Origin: Aurifilum marmelostoma
Lineage: Eukaryota > Ascomycota > Sordariomycetes > Diaporthales > Cryphonectriaceae
DNA: 64,000 bases
Reading direction: 5' to 3'
NCBI GenBank assembly: GCA_027559495.1
Contig: JAMXSV010000016.1
Location: forward strand, 124,001 to 188,000
Shown: piece by piece, positions 1-11,934 of the stretch
Layout: each line of letters opens with the position of its first letter
Numbering within the stretch: the first letter of the stretch is position 1
The notes under the pieces: generated by a model
Told to the model about the DNA's origin: nothing
Database searches by the model: none
Seen by the model: only the letters and a program-made list of their open reading frames with translations
Position numbers and translations under genes: made by a program

Positions 1-302
1 AGCAGTCCAGTGTTCCAGTACAGCAAGGTCCCTGCCCAATCATGCACGTCTCCCAGCTGAGTTGTCGGCAGCATCGACCCCACCATCGACTTGGACCGCC
101 CCACGGCCCATGCTTCTGGCCAGCAGCTGCCCCTCACCAGGCTGGGAGGATAAATGTGTTGACATCGCCAAAAGGCCTCCTTTGTGGACACTGCACACCA
201 CTCACCGTATCGACTTTTGAAGCACACATTTCCACCGACACGACACATTTCAGCCACTCACCACCACATCATCTTGTTTCCTAGCATTTCAATCTCGCCA
301 GG
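1..302. other. Upstream region of RDI1
   Basis: No gene is supported here. The stretch lies directly upstream of the RhoGDI start codon and presumably holds its core promoter and 5' leader. The last 100 bases are rich in CA and TTTC, as is common for fungal leaders. No clear TATA box is seen. Confidence 0.5.
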
Positions 303-2303
303 ATGGCCTCTCATCATGATGACGACACGATGCCCGAGGAGACTCAGGGCTACAAGCTGTCCCAGCCCAAGCAGAGCTTAGCCGAGTATCAACAGATGGG
401 TATGTCAGCCTCTCTCTATCTCTCACAACATCTTCCATCCAGACACGCTATTATTATAGCTGGGGACTCTACTCGGTTCTGTATCTCTCTATTGGATCTC
501 TGTCAACTTCATGAGCAGATGGAGGGGGCAAGTGCTTCATCTCAGCCGACCCGTATTCCCCCCCCCCCCCCTCTCTGTCCCTGATACCTGCAAGGGGGCC
601 CATCACCCATCTGATATCAAATATGCTTCCTCCTGGCTGGTCCTCCTGAGGAATGATGGATATGGCTTGGAAGACGGCGTATCTCTAAGGGAGCCCTATC
701 AATGGAATGGTCGATATCATGGCCACCTTTTCCTGAGATGATCTGAAGTATCCCTCCTGTGGTGGGTGGCTACCAGCTTTGGAGGAGCGGTGTGGTATGC
801 AAGTTTGCAGCTACAGGAATAACTCGTCTGGCCTTACTGGATAATCCTCCCATATGATGATATTCAGCGGCCTCTCCTCTCGACACCCACCCCCTGTGGG
901 ATGATCGACTTCCGTTGTGGATTCGTCGACATGGCTCGCTTCCAGGAAGAAGATACTCGGACCTGTTTACCCTCGCTTCCCTCCCATGCAACCATGGCAT
1001 CGCCCCACATCGAGACCGTCCCTATCCTCAACTGCCATCCTTCCATCGGCATCACCTCCATCTATCCACCTCGATGGGAGATCGCCTTTGTCCTGGTGAC
1101 AATCCTCCCAGTGGGAGAAATCAGCAGCTTCCTTCTGGTATCGTCGTCCCTGGAGGATCGTGACGTCCAGCCTACATTCGCCTTCAGAAACTCGGCTCAA
1201 GTCTTGCCACAGTCTCTCTCACTTCCCGCTGCTCAGGCACTGTTTGACCTTGGCGTGAGGTCAGAGATGTGGTGACTAGATGGCCATCTCTGAGGTATAT
1301 ATAGCATTATACCCAGGCGATCTCATACTCTGACTCAGTGGATCCCGGACCCTCTGTAGGGGTGATTCCAGGACATCATCCCCGGCTCCCGGCTCCTTCT
1401 CCTCTTCCACCCCAGCATCATGTTGTCAGTTCAAATCTTCAGTCAGCCTTCTCAACAACAACAGCGTCACATTGTCAGATGCTAGCAGGCGTGGCCCTGA
1501 GATCCAGACCCCACCATTGCCGCCTGTCTTCGGGCGTACCCGGGGCTAGGCCCACACGAGCCGCCATCTTCCTTTCAGTTCCCATCATGTCCTCCTCATA
1601 GAGCCCATGCTGGCTCACATACACACGCCAGCTGATGCTAACATGCCTGCCGGGCTGTTTCAGACGAGAATGACGAGTCTCTTCAGCGGTATAAGCAATC
1701 TCTTGGTCTTACCGGCGGCAATGACCTGAGCGACCCGAACGATCCTCGCGTTTGCATCATTCACTCCCTCACCATGGACTCGCCAGGCCGCCCGCCCATC
1801 ACCATCGACCTTGGTTCACCGGGTTCTGAGCACACCCTCAAGGACAAGCCATTCAAGATCAAGGAGGGCGCCAAGTTCACCATGTCGGCCACGTTCAAGG
1901 TCCAGCACGAGGTCCTCAGCGGCCTGCACTACGTGCAGATTGTCAAGCGCAAGGGTATCAAGGTGTCCAAGGACAGCGAGATGATTGTGAGCACCATCGT
2001 CGATGCGTACCCGTGCGTGATGACAGCTTGCTAATACTGTAACCCAGGGCTCGTACGCTCCCAACACGGACAAGACACCCCTCTACAGCAAGAAGTGTAT
2101 GCTGAACACAGTCCCGCTTTCCCTTTCAATCTGAACCCTGAGCCAGGATGCTAACCTCAACCTCGACAGTCAACGAGGAAGAAGCACCTTCTGGGATGCT
2201 CGCCCGCGGCCACTACAACGCCATCTCGTCGTTCGTCGACGACGACAAGAAGGAGCACCTCAAGTTCGAGTGGTCGTTTGACATTGCCAAGGATTGGGAG
2301 TAG
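303..2303 (+). CDS. RDI1: Rho GDP-dissociation inhibitor (RhoGDI)
   Basis: Binds prenylated Rho GTPases (Rho1, Cdc42), extracts them from membranes and holds them in the GDP form in the cytosol. Four exons are supported: 303-399, 1664-1986, 2048-2096 and 2170-2303, giving exactly 201 codons with stop (200 residues), the usual RhoGDI length. The N-terminal regulatory arm carries an ESLQRYKQSLG segment. The immunoglobulin-like fold follows, with LKDKPFKIKEG, FTMSATFKVQHEVLSGLHY and the C-terminal hallmark HLKFEWSFDIAKDWE. All splice sites are GT-AG; intron 1 has a TGCTAAC branch site near 1636-1642. Intron 1 is 1,264 bp, far longer than the others (61 and 73 bp). The gene is convergent with PPG1. 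Identity is firm; only a cDNA would prove that no extra exon hides in intron 1. Confidence 0.95.
400..1663 (+). other. Oversized intron 1 of RDI1
   Basis: The donor GTATGT at 400 and the acceptor TTTCAG ending at 1663 join exon 1 (ending in the first base of an Asp codon) to exon 2 in frame. The intron contains a run of 14 C (558-571) and an open frame of about 124 codons at 901-1275 that resembles no family I know. It may hold regulatory elements or an alternative promoter, but nothing in the sequence proves that. Confidence 0.8.
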
Positions 2304-2762
2304 ACACTCTTGCGTCTGTCTTGAGTCTCTGTTCTGGGGGTCCGGGAGAGCCTTCTCTTCAACAACTAGTGTCTGTTATACAAAAGAAAAAGTCTAGAAA
2401 GAGTCCGAAAAAGCAAAGAAAAAGGGAAGGGTCTCATGATGTGATTACTTTCCTCCGCTGCTCACATCCTCGTATCGTCTGCTTGAGATGTGTGAATCCT
2501 TAGTGTTGCCCTGAGCTAAAAAGAGGGAACCGTGAACAGATGCGGTTCTCGACGGCATCTATATGAACGGACCTTGTCCATGAATCTGCTTAGGCCGTTT
2601 CCGCAATAGAAAAAGGGAAGGGTTCATTTTTGGGTGTCACAGTATTTTGTTCTTATATTGCCTCCTCTGATGACAAATCTATTGGCCCTCGAAGCTAGGG
2701 GAAATCCTGTATGCTGTAATCTTGCATTGTTTCCTTCCTCCGCTTTAACCAGCCTGGTACGT
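2304..2762. other. Convergent 3' region between RDI1 and PPG1
   Basis: Untranslated 3' regions of two genes transcribed toward each other. An A-rich stretch follows the RDI1 stop. I see no additional gene. Confidence 0.6.
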
Positions 2763-3906
2763 CTACAGGAAATAGTCAGGCAGTGCACCCCCATCAGGGC
2801 CCTTGTCCGCGCTCTGCTGCTGCATGTCCTTGTGGAGGTCATTCTCGGGCGCCGCGGCAAAGACGTTGAAGAAGCGCTCGCCCGTGTCGCTCACCTCGAG
2901 CACGCTCGCCATGTTGCCGCACCGGTAGCAGTAGTTGGGGGCGCTCCACACGGTGCTCAGCTTGTCGTCGTACAGCACCTGGAACCCTTCCTGGCACAGC
3001 TGGTGCGCGCGCAGGATGTGGTTCATCGAGTTGACCTCGAGGAACTTGCGCACCACCTGGGCGCCAAAGGTGTAGCCTGCCCCTCGGGGGCTGAGCGAGA
3101 ACTCGTCGCGCTCGGAGTCTGGGTCGGACCAGACTAGGTCGGCCATGGGGCCCTCGTGGGGAATCTCGCGGAAGCGGTCGATGATCTTGATCTGGTCGAT
3201 GGAGTGGATGGAGGGGGAGAGACCTTTCTCATGGATGTGCTGTTAGTCACTGGCTGATGACAAGTATTCTCTGAAACTTATGTGCGTGGGAAGAAGCTGG
3301 TGGGTGGCCTACCTCCGTGTACGCAGAATATCTGGTCGTTTATTACAACGCTGAGCGTCAAAAAATCGAACATGTCGGTAAAGTAGTGCCAAACATTGGC
3401 GTTGCCGTACTTGCGCGAGCACTCCGTGTAGAAGCCATAAGACTGGGTGACGCCGCGAGACTCGTGGTTGCCGCGAATCAAATGCACTCTGTTGGGGTAT
3501 CTCAATTTCAAACAGACAAGAAGGGAAATAGTCTCGACGCTGAACATGCCGCGATCTACATAATCGCCTGTAGATGTCGCGAGCCGTTAGCATGCGCTGC
3601 CTGCCTGCCTACCTACCTGCATCAGAGAAGGGGGGGGGGAGCGGGAGGGGGCGCACCTAGAAACAAGTAGTTGGTATCGGGACACCAGCCTCCTATCTTG
3701 AATATCTCAATCAAATCAAAGAACTGGCCGTGTATGTCGCCGACGACGGTGACGGGCGCGCGCACGTGGACGACATTGCTCTCGCGCATGAGCAGCTCCT
3801 TGGTCTTGGCGCATATGGCCTCGATGACCGACTCGGCGAGCAGCTCCTTCTTGTAGAGGCGCGATATGCACTCGTCCAAGTCGACCGAAGCTGGCAGGCC
3901 TGGCAT
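2763..3906 (-). CDS. PPG1: PP2A-like serine/threonine phosphatase PPG1
   Basis: Metal-dependent Ser/Thr phosphatase catalytic subunit of the PPP family. In yeast Ppg1 acts with the Far (STRIPAK-like) complex and in glycogen metabolism; that role is inferred. Exons on the minus strand are 3906-3657, 3567-3313 and 3223-2763, 322 codons with stop. All PPP signatures are present: GDIHGQ, GDYVDRG (split by intron 1), GNHESR, and HGG followed by LSP (split by intron 2). The C-terminal motif is DYFL, the site that is carboxymethylated in PP2A-type enzymes. Features such as the N-terminal LDECISRLYKKELL segment and SPRGAGYTFG match Ppg1 better than PP2A, Pph3 or Sit4. The start is the first ATG of this frame. 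It is convergent with RDI1. Confidence 0.94.
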
Positions 3907-4186
3907 CTTTTCTCCTTGTTTCTTCCTTTGCCTTCCTGGCGCGTATCGTCTTGGCCCGAATCGAACGCTTTCGAGGTGATGCGCCGAGTTATGAAGAGGT
4001 GGTTTCGTCGCTGGTGGGACTCATAGGAGAGGTTCTTGGGCTGCTTCTTCTTCTTCTTTCTGTCCCGGCAAACGAGAACGCGATGGTGGAGGTGGTTGGC
4101 CGAAGAACCAACATGTTCGTGTGTGGGCGGGCTCACATCGAAAGAGTGTCCAAGTTCAAGAGGTGCCGCCAGAAGACATCTTGGGC

Positions 4187-4219
<33 letters not shown>

Positions 4220-6557
4220 ATGAGAAAGAGAGGTAGGGAGGACGGTGTCTATTGAAGGGTGGGCGAGATGCTGCCACCAACTTCGAATCACAGACTGACA
4301 GCTGCTTTGACAACAAGAGTTGGCTGACGTCGTTATGGCTGCCTCCGTAATGCGGATGAAAGTCGGGGGAGGGTGGCCGTGAAGGCAAGAGACAGCATTT
4401 TGCAATAGGCTAGCTGCTGCTGCCATAGATAGTAATACTACTACTAGCTGGCGTGTAGGGCGCGTATGGGTGGGGGGCACATGGTACCTGAGTACGTACT
4501 ATGTACCTCAGTACTGGGTGCTACGGACAATGATGTGAAAATTGTTAGTGCATTCCCCCCCTCCCGCCTGGGACGCTTTAAAAGCGAGCCCTCGCCCACT
4601 TGTCCCGCTCCCTGGCGACTCTCGCCATTCTCTCATTCTTCCATCCTTCATCCACCTCTGTCGTTGCTTTAGGGCTGGTTCCCTGACCTCAGTCAGCCCT
4701 CGTCTGTCCCCCAGGCGTGTCACTGTCGGCGATTTCTCCCTGCAATGTCGTGCATATGCGTGCAGATTCTGCGATTCGGTCTCTTTCTTACAGCCCTGCT
4801 GGTGCACCCAGAGAAGGCGCCGGGTTCGACACTTTTCTCGTCTCTGGTCGTCGCACTGCTTGCTCATCTTGGGGTTTCCCGTGGTTTTGTTATCAGTGGA
4901 GTGGTTTCATTGTTTTGCGAAAATCTGTTGAGGAGTCGTCGACCCCTCGTCGACCCGGGACGGGTTCTCCGGCCCTTTTCTTGATTCCGTTCCTGATGAT
5001 CATCCTGTTCCCTCGTCACAAGCCTGCCTTCTCTATCTGAATCCACGTCTCATCCACCGGTACTCTCTCGCGTCTCGGCCTCTCTCCCTGGCCGTCCTTG
5101 CATGTGGTGTATCTGGACAGGATCTCTTGATCTTGCCAGTTCTCTTTCTCTTTTCTCTTTCCTTGACTGTGAACCGTTGCGTGGCTTATTGCATGGACGC
5201 GCACACCCTCTTATAGCACAATACTCGGTTGAGATATCATACATGCACGGCGAAAGCCTCCTTCATAAAACAAGAAAAACACAAATGATGAATGCATGGC
5301 ACCGCTGCATATCAGGACCACTGATATTGTTATTATTATTTCCTTGAGGTGTGACTTACGAGCTGCCGGCATGCTCGACGCTGACCAGCATTGTACATCT
5401 CCTTGTCGTCTTATCACTGGCATGACGTGGTCACCCACCACGCACACCCACCACGCTCTAGGTTCCAACCTTATGCAGACAATGGGGTGGCTTGGCTGGT
5501 CTGACAACATCCGACGATGTACAACAGTGGACGCCAGAGACAAGAGCCCATGGGCCCAGGTCAGATAGGTCAGAGAGCAGCACCACCTACCTACCTGCCT
5601 GCTGCTCAGTCAGCGCTGGGCGCCTTCCCAGATGTGATTGAGTTGCCGGCCCGAGCTTTAACCGTAACGAGACTGGAGCGGGGCAGGCCCCAGGTGGTGC
5701 AGGTGCAGCCTGCGCTCTTGCAGCCCAGCCCGGCCTGCTGCCAGCGCAGGTCAGTTGGCCTGAAGCAGCGGGCGAACCTCCCTCAGTCTTTCCCTCTCAG
5801 AAAACCAACTCCTGTGATTTTTCGTCTCATCAACGAGGCCACCCACATCCCGCGATATCCCGTCTCCCATATCATGTGCATGTCTCCACAGCACTGGCAC
5901 ACCTCCTAGACCTGTCAGATCGGCCTCAACGACTGCGCGCGACCCTGCGCTGGCCTGTGAGGTTAGGCCAGGTGAGGTGAGGTGAGGTGCTGGTTCCTGC
6001 CGCGGAGGAGGCACGGCGTGCGCGGTCGGCCGCAGGGCAGACTGGTCCTCCGGATCGGAACCACCACGCGCAAGGCTCGGGACAATCACCTTCAGCCTTG
6101 CATCTCTTTGTCGATCACCTGCGAAAAAAAAAAAGACAACAACACAAAGCTGTACTGTTCTGCCCCCTCTTCGGCACACCTCCCTCTTCATTGGTCTCCT
6201 TGGCTCGATCTTGACAAGCCCTGGGCCTGTTCAGTGCCACCTCCAAATCCCTGTTCGCCCCCGTCTACATGTGCGCGCGCCAGACACACACGCCGACATT
6301 GCTGGTGGTGCTTCTATCGTGACGTTCCTGATCGTCGTCGGTGTTTATTTTGTTTTTCAAATTTTCTTTGCGTCGCCCCGCTTCTACCGGGACTGGTCTT
6401 CCAGCAGCATCTCCAAAACAGCTTTCCGCCATCATCTGTCCGAGGACGGCGCAACAGGTCGTAGGGCCCTGGACATTTCTTTTCGCCTCGAGGACCTTGT
6501 GATGAATGGGAACCACTTGCGCCTCGGACACGTCCCTCGTACCTCGATGTCCCCATC
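3907..6557. other. Long divergent intergenic region
   Basis: About 2.65 kb between PPG1 (-) and the zinc-knuckle gene (+). It contains a (GA)n tract and a GTAC-rich direct repeat near 4484-4514. The 4600-6550 part is CT-rich with many short open frames but none looks conserved. It probably holds two promoters and a long 5' leader for the gene starting at 6558. A non-coding RNA cannot be excluded. Confidence 0.5.
4196..4219. repeat. (GA)n microsatellite
   Basis: An uninterrupted run of twelve GA units in the upstream region of PPG1. GA/CT tracts are common in fungal promoters and may exclude nucleosomes. Confidence 0.95.
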
Positions 6558-9012
6558 ATGATGACAGACCGCGCTCCAGGTCTTGACGGCCCAAAGAACG
6601 ATGGGGGCTGCTTCAACTGCGGCAGCCAGCACCACTTTGCTTACGCATGTCCCGAGCCGACACGAAAAGAACCATAGTAAGTTCCGCACTCACTCCTCTG
6701 TCAGCATCAGGCACTCCATTCTCTGGTCGCTGACTGACTTGTCTCTCTCCTCCCCTTCTTCTTTTAGTGGCGCTGGGCTCTTCCGTCAGCGACAGGCAGA
6801 AAGAAACACGCACAGCTCCGGAGGCCGTGGCTCCGAGAGTTCGAAGCCCAGGGGCAATCTGGTCGTGACAAGATACGGCCCCCCGCCACCGCCGCCGCCG
6901 CCTCCAGGTCCGCCTTCTATTCCGCCTCCGCCGAACACATGGGGAACCAGTGGGCCCTATCCGCCTCCGGCTACGGTTCCACCTCCAGCTACATACGGGC
7001 AACAGCCTCCGCTGCCTTACCCACCACCAGGACAGTCACAGCCGTCATACCCTCCTCCCCTACCCACCAGCCAACGCTGGGTATGCACCACCACCTCTCC
7101 CTCCGTCTCTACCACCCTCCCCCCTCCTCCTGCGTCTGCTCCCGTCTATGGCCAGTATACACAAGCGCCGTACCCACCTCCTCCGCCTCTTCCTGTTCCT
7201 CCTGCTCCCCCCCTCCTCTTACGTCCCTGATGGATCATATGACCCTAGTCGACCGTACTCAACAGATTCCTATTCTACAACCTATCCGCCGCCTCAGCCA
7301 GTCTACACAAGTGCCCCTGCACTGTCGTATCCAGGACCGCCGCCTCCAATACCACCACCACCACTACCACCACCACCTCCCAATTACACCACTGGGTATG
7401 GGCCCCCTTTACCGCCTGCTCCTGTCCCTTCTGTGCCTCCTTTGCCTCCCGGCGCATATCCTCCGCCTTCTCATGCGCCCAATTATCCCCCCTCCCACTC
7501 CGTACACAAGTCCCTTCCCTCCACCACAAAGTTCTGCTTGGTCCCAAGATACCAACAACCGTGGCAACAATCGACAGAGGGACCGCCGGGATCGACGCAA
7601 TGATCGAGACAAGGGCCCAAAGAACAAACACCGGCGCGATAACGACAATCGGCAGCGGGGGAGGGGGCAGCGCCGTGAGATGTCGTCCCAACGTCAGTCA
7701 TCAACCGCACGAAACCGGAGTCCAAAGCTTCGCGCCGTCGCTGAGGATGACAAGAAACATAAATCCAAGGAAGAGGCAGAAGCCGAGAATTCCTCGGCGA
7801 CAAAAGAGGTGGTTGACGACGCGGAGGACCAAGCTGAACAGGAGTTCCGCTGGGACCTTGAGAAGGCTTTCGTCGAAATAGAAACCAAGCCAGCCGATCC
7901 TGTAGGGAAGCCACTCGCTGCTGAGTGGAATGATGACCCGACGATCCCGCCAGCCTACGATGCCAAATGCATCAGAACCGCTTTCTTTGACCCGGATAAC
8001 CCTGATGCCTTCCTCGCCTCTGTGCGGGATACAAAATATTGGACGGAACTCAAGCGCGACCCAGTGTTCAGGTATCGGCGTGGCATGGTGGTTGTTCAAT
8101 TTCCCGGATCCCACCATGAGTACTTTACCTATGAAACCTCCCGAGGAAATCGAGCGGCCTGGCTCAGGGACAGGGAGATCATTCCTGCACCCTCTGACCC
8201 GACTCTGGATGACACGATCAAGCCCCGCAATCATTATCGAGGTCCCTTCCCGCACAGGGACGCTGATCCGATGACCAGGTCGCTGAGCAACAAGCGAACA
8301 TATGATGAGGCCACCGACGACAGGCGAGACATGAAGCGATCGAGATTTTCAGAGGGAGTAGATCGCAGTCCGTCGTCGAGACTTCCACCTCGACCATCAC
8401 CTCGGGGCATGGACTTCGATCGAGACACTTGGGCTCCACAGCCAGGAGACCCCCGTGTCGACTCCCCCCATCGGCCATATTCCAGAGAAGAGCGCTCTCG
8501 CTCACCCGGCGGTTACCGTTTGCAAGGCAGCGACCGCTTAGGCGCTTACAACTCGACGCAGCGCCACGGCTCTTCACATCATAGGGGACCTTCAGCCGAC
8601 AAATTGAGACCGTATCGGGAGGAGCGGGGTGGCAGTCATCTATCGCCGCCTCCGCCAGCTCAGGCCCGTGGTCGCGATGCAAGCCGCGATCGGGATCGGG
8701 ACAAAGAGTATGATGGCGAACGATCACGGGACAGATTGCGTTCGCCGCGAGACGCTAGACCTCGATCCCGCTCGCGTTCACGTTCGTCGACCCAGCCTTT
8801 CGCCGATAGCGACGAGGAGTCGGTCATGACAGATCTAGAATATGAACTGCTTGGGCTAGCGCGGCCAAAGAAGGCTGTAGCACAGAAACCAGTGCTCAAG
8901 AAGAGGGTCAGGGTCAACGAAGCCTTCAGGTAAGTCAGCAGTCGTCAACCCGTTTCGAACCGTCATCAAGCTCACATTATTGATACGCTCTCATTGCAGT
9001 CGACGCTGGTAA
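6558..9012 (+). CDS. Proline-rich CCHC zinc-knuckle protein, C/G-run frameshifts
   Basis: Fungal protein of unknown function, probably RNA-binding. Exons: 6558-6676, 6768-8929 and 9000-9012, ending in SRRW. The N-terminus carries a single zinc knuckle with the pattern C-F-N-C-G-S-x2-H-x4-C. A long proline/tyrosine-rich low-complexity tract follows, then a basic RDRRDRRNDRD/RGRGQRR stretch. A conserved globular block spans about 7850-8200 (AFFDPDNPDAFLASVRDTKYW, HHEYFTYETSRG), and an RS/RD-rich tail ends the protein. The proline-rich part changes frame four times, each at a C run (about 7057-7060, 7119-7124, 7207-7213, 7487-7492). Correcting these gives 764 codons with stop. The flanking frames are clearly coding, so I treat this as one intact gene with sequence errors. 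Two in-frame ATGs sit at 6558 and 6561. The function is inferred from the knuckle and RS-like tail only. Confidence 0.8.
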
Positions 9013-9941
9013 TGGAGCCTACACACCGTCTTGGTCGCCCCACTCAAAACCGATTTCTGCTTTGTCTTCTGTTGACCAACACCTTGCTTTTCTTTCCTAT
9101 GATGCAGATGCCATCCTTCTGCTTACACTATGAGCGATGGCGTTGGTCTGGTCCTAGCCATTCCCGGTTGTGTTGTGCTTATCCACGTGAGGATGTCAAG
9201 ACGTCCAAGACTACATAAGACATTTTTTAATGTGTGTGGGGGCTGAGGTGAGCCAATTATTTATTTTTAAAGGTGCATAGGAGGGCAGTGGTCAGGCTTA
9301 AATCACATATGATGCCATGCATTGCTTTTAAGAGGCGTTGCCGGCTTTCTCTCTTCTTCTTTCTTTTTTTTTTTTCCTTTTCTTTTTTTAACATGGTCAT
9401 AAATTTGCGTGATTTATAAACAGGCGGCATTCATCGCGGAAGCTCGAGAAACTCTGCCGGGAGGAGGGCGATTCTCCGGCGCAAAGCTGCCTGACCCTTT
9501 GAGCGTCGACATCCAGCACATGATATTAGAACAAGTTATCACGAAAATGTCAGCATTCAAGCATCTACCATGCTTCACTCTACTCGTACTACAATAGCAG
9601 CGAAGCAGAGCTGGAGGGGGGAGAACGATATATATGTAGATGTATTGGAATGCAGGACAATACTCATGAGGTATTGATCTAGTTGCCTCATCCTCCCCTT
9701 TACCAATGGCCCCTGTGGTCATGTTCTCGTGTCCTTTCGTCCCAATGCGGTGTGTGATAATCAATTCCACCATGCAGCCGTTTCGAAGTTTGCAGATGCA
9801 TTGTTGTCATGTACGTGAGGCATAAATAGACCGTACAAGAAAAAGGGAAAATGAAAAGGACAAAGTGTGCTAGCCCGATACTATCCGAAAACCAAAAACT
9901 CCAACATCTAGGACCAACCGATTGATGGACTCCCTACTTAT
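9013..9941. other. Convergent 3' region
   Basis: Lies between the stop codons of the zinc-knuckle gene (+) and the MFS gene (-). It is AT-richer, with a T-rich run at about 9360-9390. No gene seen; it likely contains both 3' UTRs. Confidence 0.6.
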
Positions 9942-11934
9942 TTACTGGTCGTCATGCTGCTGCTGCTGCTGCTGCTCGCGCTGCTCCTCCTCCCTCTTCT
10001 CCTGTCTCTCAACCTTTTTCCTCTCCTTCTCGGCCTTCTTCCGCTCCCTGCGGGCCCGCTTCTCCTCCCTCCAGCGGATACCGTACCTCGCCTCGGCCCA
10101 CAGGATGGGGCCGCAGACGAGCGGCAGCAGGGCGAAGAAGGTGAAGCACCAGCCGGTGCCCATGGCGGCGATCATGAGCTCGATGACGGCGGTGGCGGCG
10201 GCGCCCATCTCGCAGCGGACAAAGTTGTTGGCGGCGACGGCGGTGGCGGGGGCCTCGGGGCTGAGGTCGACGATGAGGGTGTTGAGGATGCCAAAGGAGC
10301 CCGTGATGCACAGGCCGATGCAGAACTGGAGGCACAGCGGGGCGGCGACCGAGGGCCGCAGCTCCAGGACCCAGCCGTACAGGACCATGGCGACCAGGCC
10401 GACGCTGACGAAGAAGTACAGGGGCACGATGCGCGCCCTCTCGATGGGGAAGCCCGACAGGTCGTCGCCGCGCTTCTTGTCGACGGTGAAGCCGATGTTG
10501 CGCGCCACGCGGCGGTAGTTCCAGTCCAGCAGGTAGCCCTGGCCGATGGCGGCGCCGAAGCACCCCGCGCCGTAGGGGGAGGTAGCACAGGCCGATCTGC
10601 AGGTCGTTGTAGCCGTAGATGGCCTTGAACTGGGTCGAGAGCGTGGCCACGGTGATGATGAAGACGAGGTACAGCAGGGAGCTGTAGAAGATGATGAGGC
10701 CGACGCCCTTGTCCAGGGTCACGGCCAGTGCGCGCAGGGGGTTGGGGAAGCGCAGTTTGGGCCGTGGTGGTGGTGGTGTCGCTGCCTGCTGCTGGTAGTG
10801 CGTGCTGATGCTGCTCTGGGCGCTGGGCCTCCGCACGACGTCGATGAGTGTCATGTGCCAGCCCTGCGGCGGGATGGAGCCGTTGCCCACGATGGCGCGG
10901 CAGGTCTCGGGGACGGTGAGGGCGTAGGGGATGAGGACGGAGCAGGCGAAGATGAAGCAGAACCAGAAGATGGCGCGCCAGCCCAGGTACTCGGCCAGGA
11001 TGCCGCCGATGACGGGTGACAGCGCCGGGCCGACGTTGATGCCCGCGCCCACGACGCCCATGTACTTGCCACGCTCGGCGCTGGTGGCAATATCTGCAAC
11101 TACGGCGTATCCTAGAGCGATGGTCCCGCTGCTGCCGCCGCTCTGGAGCATACGGAGGACCATCAGGGTGGCGTAGTGGTCCTGGAGGGCGAGGCCGACG
11201 TTTGCTGTTCAGGATCCCAGGTCAGCAACACGCATGGGAGCCAATAAAAAAATAAGGGAATGTTACGAGAGCTTTGTGTGTGTGTGTCTTTTCTTCAGGA
11301 CGTACCGACAATATAGATCAGCACGGCGAGGATGAATGCCGGCCGTCTGCCGGCCATATCACCAAAGTCACCAAATAAAGTCGGTGCAATTCCCTGAAAG
11401 ATCATATAGGTCGTCAAAGTCAGGTTGATGAGACTAACATCAACTTTCAAATCTTTGGCTATTGGGTTCAGAGCAGGGAAGTATATATTCTGTTTCGACG
11501 CCAGTATTAGAAACTCAGCTCTCTCTCTCTCTCTTTCGGCAAGCCAGAGCATGCTCCTTGTTGCAGATTGTCATCTTTTTATATTGTTGGCTCACAGCTG
11601 TCATTGGTGATATAAAGGACGTCAATGTGACCACAGCAATGATCCACCTCTTCATGCCGGTCGAGAACGTGGAGTAGAGCGGCCCTGTAGACACCCGGGC
11701 CAGAGACTCCGGATCCGGCTCCGCATCCGGGTTGTCCGACTCGGCTCCGTCACTGTTGTTGTCTGTAGGTCCATCGTCTGAAGAATCATGGTCTGCTGGG
11801 GAACAGGCGCTGAGGATGTGTCTCGCTGCGGGAGCCTGACCAGCGACGGACGAGGCAGCGTCGGCAATGCCCTCAGGGGCTGTGGGTGAGAGGTACGAGC
11901 AGGAGGAGTCTTTCTCGGGATCATGGAACTCCAT
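9942..11934 (-). CDS. MFS drug:H+ antiporter, DHA1/Qdr-like, with one frameshift
   Basis: Plasma-membrane proton-coupled exporter of the 12-helix DHA1 family, most like yeast Qdr proteins (substrate inferred, possibly drugs, polyamines or organic acids). Exons: 11934-11596, 11489-11306 and 11204-9942. An acidic, Ser/Asp-rich cytosolic N-terminus of about 95 residues precedes helix 1. The helix 2-3 loop motif is FGDFGDMAGRRP. The helix 4 and 5 segments read LRMLQSGGSSG and GAGINVGPALSPVIGG. The C-terminal tail is Lys/Glu-rich and ends in poly-Gln. At 10575-10579 a run of five G on the plus strand breaks the frame inside the YLP-YGAGCFGAA segment. Removing one base restores an exact 595-codon frame. 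An upstream in-frame ATG at 11961 is an alternative start. Confidence 0.88.

Noticed and set aside
901..1275. 124-codon open frame within RDI1 intron 1
   Set aside because: No recognisable protein features; the splice of exon 1 to exon 2 without it is exact.
7051..7492. Introns as the explanation for the frame changes in the zinc-knuckle gene
   Set aside because: The proline/tyrosine repeat continues across each change without loss, and no GT-AG pair of intron size joins the frames.
10009..11163. Arg/His-rich C-terminal reading of the MFS exon
   Set aside because: After the G run the continuing frame turns into a low-complexity Arg/Pro/His string while the true helices continue in the neighbouring frame.
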